A DNA stretch of 20,277 nucleotides from Rickettsiales bacterium (GCA_002710765.1 PALK01000009.1:3630-23906); one strand, 5' to 3'. Positions 1 to 7,343 are shown, counted from the first letter of the stretch. The notes: a model not told the origin generated them from the letters alone. Program-made: numbers and translations.

Positions 1-912
1 TGTATTGTCTACAGGACCTCTGTGTGGCAATGTTACTACTTTACCTTCAGCACCACGATATCCATCTTTTCTGCGTCCGTGCCTAGCCATTGCTTCATCT
101 GAACTCATTCCGTAGAATGTAACTTTCCCATCAATAACTTCGCCTTCTGATTCATCGTGTCCTGCTAACATACCACCAAGCATTACAAAATGTGCTCCTG
201 CACCAAATGCCTTAGCTACATCTCCTGGATGTACACAACCACCATCTGCGATAACATGACCACCGATACCGTTGGCGGCATCTGCACATTCGATTACTCC
301 TGATAACTGCGGTACTCCGACACCTGTTTGTAATCTAGTTGTACATACTGATCCAGGACCAATTCCTACTTTTACGATGTCTGCTCCACGAATTATTAGT
401 TCTTCTGTCATTTCACCAGTAACTACATTACCAGCAATAATTGTTTTATCTGGATAAGTCTCTCTTATCTTTTCAATAAAGTCACCAAAGTTTTCATGAT
501 ATGCATTTGCTACATCTACACAAATAAACTTAATGTCTGGATATGATTCTAACACTCTAGTCATTGTGTTATAGTCTGCGGCTTCTTTATCCCAAATGTA
601 GCCTGTGCCTGTACAAGCACTAATATACTTTAATTTTATTCCAGAGCCAACTGCTTCTTTCCAATCTTCAAAACTATTATGTTTACCTATAACAGTAAGC
701 ATCTTATGATCTTGGAAAACCTTTGCCATTGAAAATGTACCAACACCGTCCATGTTGCTAGCCATTATAGGGACGCCAGTCCATTCTTGGCCACTGTTGT
801 GAAATTTGTATGTTCGAAGCAAGTCTACGTCTCTACGACTTTCTAGCTTACTTCTCTTAGGTTTGAATAAAACGTCGCTATAGTCCAGCTTAATATCTTG
901 CTCGATTCTCAT
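1..912 (-). CDS. guaC: GMP reductase, C-terminus beyond window
   Basis: Reductively deaminates GMP to IMP with NADPH, a purine-salvage step that lets a phage rebalance nucleotides from degraded host RNA/DNA. The minus strand is open from ATG at 912 to the window edge, giving 304 residues (E. coli GuaC has about 347). The IMPDH/GMPR catalytic loop [11 protein letters not shown] is at residues 183-193 with nucleophile Cys190. The stretch [20 protein letters not shown] (206-225) and [14 protein letters not shown] (242-255) favour GMP reductase over IMP dehydrogenase, and no CBS domains are present. AAGGA lies 9 bases before the ATG, within the end of the bS21 gene, so translation is probably coupled to it. 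The gene is missed by simple ORF callers because it has no stop in the window. Confidence 0.93.
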   Translation of the reverse strand, partial: MRIEQDIKLDYSDVLFKPKRSKLESRRDVDLLRTYKFHNSGQEWTGVPIMASNMDGVGTFSMAKVFQDHKMLTVIGKHNSFEDWKEAVGSGIKLKYISACTGTGYIWDKEAADYNTMTRVLESYPDIKFICVDVANAYHENFGDFIEKIRETYPDKTIIAGNVVTGEMTEELIIRGADIVKVGIGPGSVCTTRLQTGVGVPQLSGVIECADAANGIGGHVIADGGCVHPGDVAKAFGAGAHFVMLGGMLAGHDESEGEVIDGKVTFYGMSSDEAMARHGRRKDGYRGAEGKVVTLPHRGPVDNT

Positions 913-915
913 AGC

Positions 916-1191
916 TTAGTATCCTTGTTCGTCTAAACGTTTTTGCATAGCACGTTGATGGCGTCTTTTTGCCATTGCCTTATCACGTTTTCTTTTTTCG
1001 CTAGGCTTCACATACTCTTGTCGTTCTCTATACTCTTGTAATACACCAGACTCTTGAACTTTCTTTTTAAATTTACGTAATGCCGCATTAACGTCACCGT
1101 TACGGACTTCAACATAAATTCCGCTCTTCTGACCTTGTGACTGTTGATTAAAGTGTCTAGGTCGTCTGTTGTTATTTCTGTAGTTCTGCAA
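916..1191 (-). CDS. rpsU: Ribosomal protein bS21, phage-encoded
   Basis: bS21 sits on the 30S subunit near the 3' end of 16S rRNA (anti-Shine-Dalgarno) and affects initiation. The 91-residue protein has the family core VEVRNGDVNAALRKFKKKV (residues 27-45), then GVL.E.R.R..Y.KPSEKRKR and a basic tail. The first 25 residues are an extra Asn/Arg/Gln-rich extension not seen in E. coli bS21 (71 residues). The start is TTG, fixed by AGGAG 6 bases upstream; no ATG fits. It overlaps the upstream gene by 20 bases and lies 3 bases before guaC. A sigma70-like promoter lies inside the upstream gene. Viral bS21 is known from pelagiphages and large phages; the inferred role is swapping into host ribosomes to bias initiation toward phage mRNA. 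Confidence 0.93.
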   Translation of the reverse strand: MQNYRNNNRRPRHFNQQSQGQKSGIYVEVRNGDVNAALRKFKKKVQESGVLQEYRERQEYVKPSEKRKRDKAMAKRRHQRAMQKRLDEQGY

Positions 1192-1618
1192 GTTTTGCTC
1201 CTATCGGTTCTACCAAATAATCTAAATGGTATATTCGTTTATTACTTAACTTATTATAATACATATCAGGGCCTTTTGTCAACCAGAAAGTGTTAGTATT
1301 GGCAATAATATATGAAGCCAAATCTCTTATATTTGGTGGACAGTTATCAATATCTAGAATAACAAAATTAGCTATATGACAATGGTTTAATAACCATTGG
1401 GGGTCTTGTAGATCTTTTTGACCAATTTTGGTATCTCCAATTTCTACATCTTGTTTTAATTCGGGTATTTCGTAAACGTATGTTGTAAATGGTTGATCAA
1501 ACTTAACAATTAAGTTTTGAAATTCATCTTTTACATCTCTGCTTGGGTATACTAATAAAAAACTAATATCATTTGTTAATAATGTATCAGGTGGTGTAAC
1601 GACCGTTAAATCACTCAT
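1172..1618 (-). CDS. Unknown 148-residue phage protein
   Basis: No family is recognised. The protein is soluble-looking: no signal peptide and no membrane segment. It shows alternating strands and helices (SFLLVYPSRDVKDEF, then IANFVILDIDNCPPNIRDLA), which could be an alpha/beta fold, and a single Cys pair position around HCHIANF. It begins 8 bases inside the end of the 636-residue membrane coiled-coil gene and itself overlaps the bS21 start by 20 bases, so the three are translationally linked. An AAGAG-type Shine-Dalgarno precedes the ATG. It also carries the promoter for bS21-guaC within its coding sequence. Confidence 0.8.
   Translation of the reverse strand: MSDLTVVTPPDTLLTNDISFLLVYPSRDVKDEFQNLIVKFDQPFTTYVYEIPELKQDVEIGDTKIGQKDLQDPQWLLNHCHIANFVILDIDNCPPNIRDLASYIIANTNTFWLTKGPDMYYNKLSNKRIYHLDYLVEPIGAKLAELQK
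1253..1282 (-). promoter_or_regulatory. sigma70-like promoter for rpsU-guaC
   Basis: On the minus strand TTGACA (1282-1277) is followed after 18 bases by a consensus TATAAT (1258-1253). It lies inside the 148-residue gene, about 60 bases upstream of the bS21 TTG start, and would drive bS21 and GMP reductase independently of the upstream membrane-protein gene. Confidence 0.72.
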
Positions 1619-3521
1619 TCTTATCTCTTATGTTTCTCCAGTTAGTATCTTCAGTTTGCTCTTCGTTCTGTATATATCCGGAATCAGCGGTCGTTTGATT
1701 CGAATCTGAACTTGGTTCAATCACCTCTGTAAAATCTGGTCTTGTTCTGTCTGATTCTTCAATTGGTGTTTGTACACTTTCGCTTTCTGGCAACTTTAAT
1801 GCTTCTTCTACAGTTGCAGATTGCTTTAATGCTTCTTTGGCTTGTTCTGCTTCAACATCATCATCGTCTAAGTAAGACTCCCAGGGAAATTCGTCTATTT
1901 CACCAGCCAAATATTTTTCTTTAAAACTTTTAATAGTTCTGTTAGGATTCATATCCTTCCATTTTCTTTTGGCCTCGGTCCACTGTGGATGTTGATCTAA
2001 TTCATCAATTTGTTCTTCTGTTAGTCTTGGCCTAGCAACTTCTTTTTCTTTATATTCTTCTGCTACTGCTTTTACTTCATCTTCAACTTCTTTGTCTAGT
2101 GTCTCTTGGTCGATGTCTTCGTATACTGTTGGAACTTCGTTTTCGTAAGTTTTATCTTCATCTTCAGATATTGTGTTTATATCTGCATCACGATTAATCT
2201 CTTCTTCAATTTCAGGATCTATTTTATCCTCAGGTTCTTCTTCTTTAGGTTCTTCTTCCTGCTGATTCATTAAGTCTACAATATGTTGAGCCCTTTTGTC
2301 TTCGTACTCTTTCCAATCATAGTCTTTCGGTCGCCTGGCGAACTGGAACGTATACTGGCTAGCAATTAATAGTAAAACTGCTAGAGGATCAAACACAAAA
2401 ATAATTAAAATGATAACCCATCTAACGGCTTCTTCTAATAAATCTCTGTCTGCTTCCTCACCATATATAAATTCCGCAATATATTTGATAGGACCAACTT
2501 CTGCTTCTAATTTTCTATATTCTGCTTCAATCGCATATTTTTGTTCAGTTAGTGTATCAATTTCTGTATTAGCTTTTTTAATTTTAAGAAGGTTTTCTTC
2601 TATAAGCTCTGTGTTGTTGTCAGGAGTAATACTTCCAATTTCAGATCTAAGTTTGTTTATAACCTTGTTTGAATCTTCTATTTCTCTTTGTGCTATATCA
2701 CGAAGACGTTTTATTTCTTCATTGGCTGATATTATTATTGGAGATTCTTTTTCTTCAAGTTGAGCAATAGTCTTTAGAATACTTTCACGTTTAGCTATTA
2801 GTCCGTCGCGATAGTTTTCAACTTGTTTAGCAGTTCTACTTCCGTAGGTTCCATCTACTCTAGTTCCTACAATACTTTGAAGGCGCCTAATACTTTCACT
2901 ATCTCGTCTATTCAGTAAATCAGATAATGTTTGTAGGTCGGTATCTATATTAGAAACTTGTGCAAGGTAAGGCTCAATTTTCTTATCTCTACGTTCTGTT
3001 TCTTGTTGAATTATTTTTTGTTGTTCTATAACAAGTGGCTGTATTCTTTCATATGCAGTATCGATTCTTTTCTGTTCTCTATCAATCTGATCCTGAATAG
3101 TATCATTTTTATTGGCACCTTTGTTTTCAGCAGTTTCTATTTTATCTTCTGCTTTAGTTATAATAGTTTTATATCTACTAATTTCAGTTTCAAGTTGTGA
3201 GATTTTTTCTACAGATTCAATACTTGCAGAGGTTTGTTCTATATGGGCTTTAGAAAGATACCCAAAGATACCCATACTTGTAATAAACATTAGTACTACA
3301 ACCGCAGTAGCGAGGTAATACTTTAGCCACCATTTTGCTTGTGACCAATACCTATGTAACCATACTGCCGTGACTAATTTAGAAACTTCTAAAACGCCAC
3401 CCATTATTATAATAGGAATAACTGCGGCGGCAAATATAGCCGCTAATCCTGCCACAGAATAATATATTGCAACCGCACTTATACAAAGTGCAGTAAACAT
3501 AACTAATAAACCAAATACCAT
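1611..3521 (-). CDS. Membrane coiled-coil protein with acidic tail
   Basis: Function unknown. The 636 residues divide clearly: two or three N-terminal membrane helices (about 2-43 and 69-89, with a Trp-rich loop between), a long heptad-like coiled coil (about 95-345), a further membrane helix (366-389, ending FDPLAVLLLIASQY), then a charged, very acidic Glu/Asp-rich C-terminal half. Inside the coiled coil, residues 211-238 (IRRLQSIVGTRVDGTYGSRT, then AKQVENYR) resemble the core of peptidoglycan-binding domain 1 (LQ..LG..VDG.yG..T...V). The start is ATG with AGAGGG 6 bases upstream. A late-type AATAAATA box lies about 44 bases upstream of the start. Large membrane coiled-coil proteins of this kind occur in marine T4-like phages; whether it is virion-borne or host-membrane remodelling is not decided here. 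Confidence 0.85.
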   Translation of the reverse strand: MVFGLLVMFTALCISAVAIYYSVAGLAAIFAAAVIPIIIMGGVLEVSKLVTAVWLHRYWSQAKWWLKYYLATAVVVLMFITSMGIFGYLSKAHIEQTSASIESVEKISQLETEISRYKTIITKAEDKIETAENKGANKNDTIQDQIDREQKRIDTAYERIQPLVIEQQKIIQQETERRDKKIEPYLAQVSNIDTDLQTLSDLLNRRDSESIRRLQSIVGTRVDGTYGSRTAKQVENYRDGLIAKRESILKTIAQLEEKESPIIISANEEIKRLRDIAQREIEDSNKVINKLRSEIGSITPDNNTELIEENLLKIKKANTEIDTLTEQKYAIEAEYRKLEAEVGPIKYIAEFIYGEEADRDLLEEAVRWVIILIIFVFDPLAVLLLIASQYTFQFARRPKDYDWKEYEDKRAQHIVDLMNQQEEEPKEEEPEDKIDPEIEEEINRDADINTISEDEDKTYENEVPTVYEDIDQETLDKEVEDEVKAVAEEYKEKEVARPRLTEEQIDELDQHPQWTEAKRKWKDMNPNRTIKSFKEKYLAGEIDEFPWESYLDDDDVEAEQAKEALKQSATVEEALKLPESESVQTPIEESDRTRPDFTEVIEPSSDSNQTTADSGYIQNEEQTEDTNWRNIRDKNE

Positions 3522-3564
3522 ATATTCCCTCTTTTACCGTGCCCTCAAAATCTTTTGTATGTTA

Positions 3565-3572
3565 TATTTATT
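3565..3572 (-). promoter_or_regulatory. T4-late-type promoter box AATAAATA
   Basis: Minus-strand AATAAATATAAC, one base from the T4 late consensus TATAAATA and sharing the ATAAATATA core with the other boxes in this window. It lies 44 bases upstream of the membrane coiled-coil gene. Confidence 0.55.
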
Positions 3573-4010
3573 TTAATTTCGGAAGAACTTCCATTGATTG
3601 CCCTTCAAACAAGCTCGGTCTGTAAAGTTCTTAGAGCTTCCTTTGTACCATATAGTACTCATAAGTGTAGTGCATGTGTTCGGATCCACACGGGCAACGA
3701 ATACTTCGCCACTAGCATTAGTACTATTACCGTACCATTTACAACTCTGTCCAGGTGGTAAAGTATCTAGTGCAAAGTATACACATCTTTCGTGTCTTTG
3801 TCTATCTTCTTTAGGTACAGAGTATGCACTATGTTTACCTAGATTAAAAACAACAGAGTAAATAGATTCTGGAGATGAATAATTAGACGCAGTACTCATT
3901 TGTCCGTAATAAGGATTATGAGATCCACAAGCAGTTAAACTAATAACGGTAGCGACCGTCAACAGCCTGCCAAGTGCCGTCCGGAAATTGGCAAAGAAAT
4001 CCTTGTACAT
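3573..4010 (-). CDS. Lipoprotein with surface-antigen-like C-terminus
   Basis: The start is placed at the ATG at 4010 (145 residues), not at 4118. This gives GAGGA about 10 bases upstream and a proper signal peptide (basic MYKDFFANFRTALGRL, hydrophobic stretch, lipobox LTAC with lipidated Cys about residue 28). The mature part has ERCVYFALDTLPPGQSCKW, then GEVFVA, a central C..L and a final CLKGNQWKFF. This order resembles the conserved C-terminal domain of the rickettsial 17-kDa/RT0821 surface-antigen family (W..p...G.v.p...C......C...dG.W). It is the last of three overlapping lipoprotein genes, sharing 71 bases with the gene before it. A role in the host outer membrane, such as exclusion of other phages or lysis, is inference. 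Confidence 0.75.
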   Translation of the reverse strand: MYKDFFANFRTALGRLLTVATVISLTACGSHNPYYGQMSTASNYSSPESIYSVVFNLGKHSAYSVPKEDRQRHERCVYFALDTLPPGQSCKWYGNSTNASGEVFVARVDPNTCTTLMSTIWYKGSSKNFTDRACLKGNQWKFFRN

Positions 4011-4284
4011 TTTTCTGTGTTCCTCTAATATTTGCAACAGTTTGATAAGGACGACACTTTCGAGCAATACCTGCATCTTTAACAAAATGTCGTACTTTAG
4101 GTTTATCTGAACATTCAACTACTGTGTTACTACTGACTACTTTATTGTTGTTGTTAACTTCAATCTTTTCGTCAGTATAACAGTATTGTGCAGTATCTAG
4201 TTTGGGTGTCGTTGTAGCTGAACACCCTCCTAGACTAATTAGTGCTATGCTTGATAACACCAACACGTTTCGCATTTCTATCAT
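3940..4284 (-). CDS. Small lipoprotein, surface-antigen-like
   Basis: 114 residues with a short signal peptide and lipobox LGGC (lipidated Cys21). The mature protein is Cys-rich (five more Cys). CRPYQTVANIRGTQKNVQG, followed closely by C and DGTW, resembles the end of the RT0821/17-kDa antigen domain (CR.y...i.i.G......g.aC...DGsW). The related pattern at the end of the next gene suggests an old duplication. ATG at 4284 has GAGG about 6 bases upstream; ATG at 4275 is an alternative. It starts 50 bases inside the preceding lipoprotein gene and ends 71 bases inside the following one, all in different frames. Confidence 0.78.
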   Translation of the reverse strand: MIEMRNVLVLSSIALISLGGCSATTTPKLDTAQYCYTDEKIEVNNNNKVVSSNTVVECSDKPKVRHFVKDAGIARKCRPYQTVANIRGTQKNVQGFLCQFPDGTWQAVDGRYRY

Positions 4285-4777
4285 CTTTCGCCTCAGCTAA
4301 TAGTTTATCAAATACTTGTAGTGGCATTTTAATACGTACATATGTGTGTACTCTGCCAGTCGAAGCAAGTTCGTATGCATGTTTTTCAACTTCAACGTGT
4401 TCTGTAATTGAAGTATTTTTAGTCGAGTGTTGCACAATAGTTTGTGTTACACGACTTTCAACACCGTTATTACCTTTGATATCAACAGTAGTATTAGAAT
4501 TTACAATACCGTTAATTCTTTCTGCAAAGCCTTTAACTGCAAATGCATATGCTTGAGATTCAGAAGCTTGTTCAAACCTACTTTCACCCATTCCGCATGC
4601 ATAAGCATAATCCGTTTTCCAGAACAACCAGCCTTCTGAACCAATTTGTTCACAATCCATGTACCAGGTCGGATTTGCCTTAGTTTCTCTAACTTCTATT
4701 TCCTTCATTGTAGAACATGCTGTCATAGCCAACAATGCAGTTCCGATAGTTAGTGCCTTTGTAAGTTTGCCTTTCAT
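4235..4777 (-). CDS. LPP20-like lipoprotein
   Basis: 180 residues with a classical lipoprotein signal (MKGKLTKALTIGTALLAMTAC, lipidated Cys21). The mature part contains an amphipathic AYAFAVKGFAERINGIVNS helix, SRVTQTIVQHSTKNTS, and a closing strand pair TGRVHTYVRIKMP. That arrangement resembles the LPP20/FlgP-like lipoprotein fold (helix, then V..Y...vyV.v.mP); the match is by eye. GAGGAGG lies just upstream of the ATG and overlaps the end of the 54-residue gene. It is the first of the three overlapping lipoprotein genes and probably sets their translation. No transmembrane segment follows the signal, so outer-membrane sorting is expected (Ser at +2, not Asp). Confidence 0.8.
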   Translation of the reverse strand: MKGKLTKALTIGTALLAMTACSTMKEIEVRETKANPTWYMDCEQIGSEGWLFWKTDYAYACGMGESRFEQASESQAYAFAVKGFAERINGIVNSNTTVDIKGNNGVESRVTQTIVQHSTKNTSITEHVEVEKHAYELASTGRVHTYVRIKMPLQVFDKLLAEAKDDRNAKRVGVIKHSTN

Positions 4778-4787
4778 TACAGCCTCC

Positions 4788-4952
4788 TCAATTTACAAAC
4801 GGAGCGACAACTTTATGAAATAAGTCTACGACTTGTTCTTGATTAGTTGCCAATTGAATTTTAGCATCTGCCCACGATTGGGTTTGATACTCTACAGTCT
4901 TATCCCATTCTTGGATAAGAAACTTTTTTACGTTAAGAAACGTATCTTGCAT
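4788..4952 (-). CDS. Unknown 54-residue protein
   Basis: An ORF too short for usual cut-offs but well supported: a perfect AGGAGG sits 5 bases before the ATG at 4952, it is the first gene after a strong promoter (4992-5020), and its stop overlaps the ribosome binding site of the LPP20-like lipoprotein gene. The protein is helical and soluble, with QEWDKTVEYQTQSWADAK and ending VVAPFVN; no Cys and no signal. Function unknown. Confidence 0.75.
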   Translation of the reverse strand: MQDTFLNVKKFLIQEWDKTVEYQTQSWADAKIQLATNQEQVVDLFHKVVAPFVN

Positions 4953-4991
4953 TAATGCCTCCTATGTTGAGCCTTTGTTTCATTATGTCTT

Positions 4992-5020
4992 ATAATAACT
5001 TCTTTTATTACACTTGTCAA
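4992..5020 (-). promoter_or_regulatory. sigma70-like promoter of lipoprotein block
   Basis: Minus strand: TTGACA (5020-5015), 17 bases, TATTAT (4997-4992), about 40 bases upstream of the 54-residue gene. It is preceded by GCCAAAAAG, a block repeated before two other promoters in the window. Confidence 0.75.
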
Positions 5021-5036
5021 GACTTTTTGGCAAAAC

Positions 5037-5816
5037 TTAATCCCACCTGTAAAATATGTGGTCATCAATCTTTCCAATTAATCTCATTTGCTTTCTCCAT
5101 GTAGGACTTACATAGTCTGCATGATAATGTGTAGCACCTTCAATCATACCAGCCCATTTATTAAATGCAAGGATTTGGTATGCAATATCTTGGGCAACTT
5201 TCCATTTTATATTATCTTCATAATTTATAAGTTCATCTTTTTTGCCATCACAATACCAACTAAATTGGCATTTATTTCTTACAGGATAATATACCCGTTC
5301 GTTTTCGGGAAGATCAGGGTCCTTTTTAGTCTTCCAACTTTCCTTAATAGGTCCTTCATATATAACATCACATACTTTTGCAGGATATCTTCTGTCCTGA
5401 ACTCTATTAAGAACAACTCGGGCGACAGCAATTTGGCCAGCTATACTTTGATTATGAGATTCCCTATAGATGTTGAGAGTCATACAATATAACTCATCAG
5501 GATCGATTACTGGAGGTTCGTTATCTTGATCAACAGTACCTGGTAGATAAACAATTCTAGTTTTAACCACAGGCACTTCTTTTATTTCAAATTCTTTGAT
5601 AATTTTTGGTACTTCAATTGTTTCAATTTCTGTAACAATTTTTGGTACCTCAATTTCTACAATTTTTTCTACTTCTACAATTTTTTCTACAATTTTTTCT
5701 ACTTCTTTAATTTCTACTTCTGGAGCTGGTACGTCTTTCCAAAGTACAGTTGCCATTCCTACAGTAAAACCAAATAGTATTGCAAGTAGATATCTTGTCC
5801 GGGTCAATATAGCCAT
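5037..5816 (-). CDS. Membrane-anchored SleB-type cell-wall hydrolase
   Basis: A probable endolysin that cuts peptidoglycan from the periplasmic side. From ATG at 5816 (259 residues): an N-terminal hydrophobic segment (about 7-26, signal anchor), a Val/Glu/Lys/Ile-rich stalk (about 32-85, repeating VEKIVE-type units), then a Hydrolase_2 (SleB/CwlJ) domain. Domain marks are YRESHNQSIAGQ with the likely catalytic Glu119, VARVVLNRV, QFSW (184-187), GATHYHA (around 227-233) and the final HIFYRW. Start choice: the ATG at 5825 overlaps the preceding stop (ATGA) but has GAAGAGG touching it; the ATG at 5816 has that same element at a normal distance of about 9 bases. The anchor could work as a signal-arrest-release segment, which would make it holin-independent (inference). 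Confidence 0.88.
   Translation of the reverse strand: MAILTRTRYLLAILFGFTVGMATVLWKDVPAPEVEIKEVEKIVEKIVEVEKIVEIEVPKIVTEIETIEVPKIIKEFEIKEVPVVKTRIVYLPGTVDQDNEPPVIDPDELYCMTLNIYRESHNQSIAGQIAVARVVLNRVQDRRYPAKVCDVIYEGPIKESWKTKKDPDLPENERVYYPVRNKCQFSWYCDGKKDELINYEDNIKWKVAQDIAYQILAFNKWAGMIEGATHYHADYVSPTWRKQMRLIGKIDDHIFYRWD
5652..5720. repeat. Short tandem repeats coding VEKIVE stalk
   Basis: A run of imperfect 12-base units (plus strand aattttttctac and ttctacttctac) within the hydrolase gene, encoding the Glu/Val/Lys/Ile-rich stalk. Length variation between relatives is expected here. Confidence 0.8.
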
Positions 5817-5821
5817 AGTTG

Positions 5822-6283
5822 TCATCCTCTTCGCATAGTTGCAATTTCAGTTGCTTGTTTTGATCCTGTCTTATCGTCATCGTCTGCAAAGATAGGAACC
5901 ATATTACTTTTGTGCATAGTAGCAATACCTACAAGACGTCTTTTGCCAGTATACTGCAATGCTTCTTTTTTTGTACAAGGTGCAAAAGAAGATCCACTAT
6001 TCAAACTAGGTACGTGTTGTTCTTCTTTACGATATACACCAGACTCGTGCCAAGGAGTTTTTACTGCAACCGGCTTGCTTTTAGGCTTGTAATTGCCATG
6101 GCAGTAATCAATATATTCTTTAATATTCATAACTAGATTAGGGCAACCAAGGCGTTTCATTTCCTTGTTGTGCTTTCGCATCTGTTCTTCGTACCGTGCG
6201 ATTTTACCTAATGTAAGTTTGGATTTTGATTTACGTTTTTTTGTATTGAGGGAAGTCATTCCCCTCACCAAGTGCATTGTCAT
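5822..6283 (-). CDS. Conserved phage protein, function unknown
   Basis: 153 residues, strongly basic in the first 40 (KKRKSKSKLTLGKIARYEEQ). It carries a segment I recognise from T4-like marine myoviruses: CTKKEALQYTGKRRLVGIAT, followed directly by MHKSNMVPIF, then ATEIATMRRG at the C-terminus. No enzymatic motif and no membrane segment. Start is uncertain: ATG at 6283 has a weak AGG; ATG at 6259 follows GTGAGGGGA very closely. Its stop overlaps the ATG at 5825 by 4 bases. A sigma70-like promoter lies directly upstream. Confidence 0.85.
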   Translation of the reverse strand: MTMHLVRGMTSLNTKKRKSKSKLTLGKIARYEEQMRKHNKEMKRLGCPNLVMNIKEYIDYCHGNYKPKSKPVAVKTPWHESGVYRKEEQHVPSLNSGSSFAPCTKKEALQYTGKRRLVGIATMHKSNMVPIFADDDDKTGSKQATEIATMRRG

Positions 6284-6315
6284 AGTAAAACCTATATTTG
6301 TTACAGTTATACTAA

Positions 6316-6344
6316 AGTATACTATAATACAAGGTACCTGTCAA
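6316..6344 (-). promoter_or_regulatory. sigma70-like promoter
   Basis: Minus strand: TTGACA (6344-6339), 17 bases, TATACT (6321-6316), about 33 bases before the ATG at 6283, preceded by GGTAAAAAAG, related to the block before the other promoters. Confidence 0.78.
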
Positions 6345-6360
6345 GATCTTTTTTACCAAA

Positions 6361-6609
6361 TTAACTATCTTGTATTTGTTGTCTTGCACAACTGACGCTA
6401 TTCAATTCTACTCTATATCCGTCTTTGAGCATTTCTTGTAGTGTGTCTACACCACGACTTTTTATGATAGATGTCCAAGAGTCTAAAAACTCTTGGCATT
6501 CAACTTCTGTTTCAAAGTGTTTACTGTAAACATTTACAATTTCGTCTCTTTGTATATCATCAGGTGTTGTAAGAGTAAAATTAAAAAGTAACATAAAAAC
6601 TTCAAGCAT
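6361..6609 (-). CDS. Unknown 82-residue protein
   Basis: Small protein with a hydrophobic N-terminus (MLEVFMLLFNFTLTT), then FETEVECQEFLDSW and a closing YRVELNSVSC. It shares an overall pattern (hydrophobic strand, T..CQ, W, YR, final C) with the 75-residue protein inside the tmRNA locus, a similarity seen by eye and weak. ATG at 6594 is an alternative start. It has its own strong promoter, which supports it being a real early gene. Function unknown. Confidence 0.7.
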   Translation of the reverse strand: MLEVFMLLFNFTLTTPDDIQRDEIVNVYSKHFETEVECQEFLDSWTSIIKSRGVDTLQEMLKDGYRVELNSVSCARQQIQDS

Positions 6610-6664
6610 TTTTCTTTCCAGTGTATTGTTAGTGTTCAGTGAGTTTTTGTCTCAACTGCAAACT

Positions 6665-6693
6665 AATATACACTGGAAAGGCCCTTATGTCAA
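6665..6693 (-). promoter_or_regulatory. sigma70-like promoter
   Basis: Minus strand: TTGACA (6693-6688), 17 bases, TATATT (6670-6665), preceded by ACCAAAAAGG, nearly identical to the block at 5021-5030. It drives the 82-residue gene. Confidence 0.77.
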
Positions 6694-6710
6694 CCTTTTT
6701 GGTAAAATTG

Positions 6711-6845
6711 TTAAAAAGAAATTTTAATATCGCCTAATAATAATGCGATTATTCCTGCTATTAAAAATAAGTCAGCACATATACTCCAAATGATATAACA
6801 CTTAAACAAATATTTGCTCACCTTTAATACTAAGGGGTTCTTCAT
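6711..6845 (-). CDS. Small single-pass membrane protein (44 residues)
   Basis: ATG at 6845 with AGGGGG about 5 bases upstream; stop at 6711. The sequence opens MKNPLVLKVSKYLFKCYIIW and continues into a long hydrophobic helix (SICADLFLIAGIIALLLG). Short proteins with this IWSI.ADLFLIAG pattern recur in T4-like marine phages as far as I recall. Function unknown; a holin-like or membrane-modifying role is speculation. Confidence 0.7.
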   Translation of the reverse strand: MKNPLVLKVSKYLFKCYIIWSICADLFLIAGIIALLLGDIKISF

Positions 6846-6881
6846 TTTGACCCCCTATAATTAATATATTCATAATAATTC

Positions 6882-7310
6882 CTACTCAGGTAATGTTACA
6901 GTACCTGCTTCTAAAAGAATTTTTCTATTTTCTTCGTGTGCTGCCTGCACTAGTTCTTTATTTTCAGCATTATACTGAACTGCCATATGATTGTCAAGTA
7001 ATGCTGTAGTTAGTGGTTTTCCGTCTACGTGTATATCGCCTAAAATACGTCCGAACTTACCTTTAGAATCATAAGATGCAGTTACTAGTACGATATCAGC
7101 ACCTTCGACTTCTACAAAATTTTTAACAAAATCTTTTGCCGCTAAGCCAAATGCCTTTTCAACTAAATCTCTTGTTCTTGATTCTGGAGTATCAACTCCA
7201 ACTAGCCTTACTCGTTCGTCCTTTAACCATACACCAAATCCTAGATCGATGTCAACGTCAACAGTATCACCGTCAACTACTTTAACTATTGTTGCTCTAT
7301 AATCGTACAT
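6882..7310 (-). CDS. Thermonuclease (SNase family)
   Basis: Calcium-dependent nuclease of the staphylococcal nuclease fold, cutting DNA and RNA. 142 residues. Motifs: VVDGDTVDVDIDLG (11-24, metal-binding Asp), RVRLVGVDTPES (33-44) with Arg35, Asp40 and Glu43, and GKFGRILGDI (84-93) with Arg88. These match the S. aureus catalytic set Arg35, Asp40, Glu43 and Arg87. No signal peptide, so it probably acts in the cytoplasm on host nucleic acid. AGGAG lies 8 bases before the ATG and an exact T4-late box TATAAATA 34 bases before it. It is divergent from the speD-like gene. Confidence 0.93.
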   Translation of the reverse strand: MYDYRATIVKVVDGDTVDVDIDLGFGVWLKDERVRLVGVDTPESRTRDLVEKAFGLAAKDFVKNFVEVEGADIVLVTASYDSKGKFGRILGDIHVDGKPLTTALLDNHMAVQYNAENKELVQAAHEENRKILLEAGTVTLPE

Positions 7311-7343
7311 AATGTTTCTCCTGTAAAGTATATAATATACGTA

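Noticed and set aside
2410..3318. Plus-strand ORFs opposite the membrane coiled-coil gene
   Set aside because: Shadow frames created by codon composition of the long coiled-coil gene; no ribosome binding sites or protein-like features.
4011..4118. Longer reading of the third lipoprotein
   Set aside because: It would bury the signal peptide and lipobox behind 36 residues; the ATG at 4010 restores a standard lipoprotein start with its own Shine-Dalgarno.
5021..5040. Terminator after the hydrolase gene (TTTTGCCAAAAA)
   Set aside because: The stem is only four A-T pairs around CC; it is better explained as the conserved block upstream of the next promoter.
5652..5720. Regular repeats as a CRISPR-like or origin iteron array
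   Set aside because: They are in frame within the hydrolase gene and encode the VEKIVE stalk; units are short and without spacers.
6799..6873. 23-codon ORF (MNILIIGGQNEEP...) overlapping the 44-residue membrane protein
   Set aside because: It has an AGGA upstream and might be a leader, but it is short, out of frame with the better-supported gene and has nothing else to support it.
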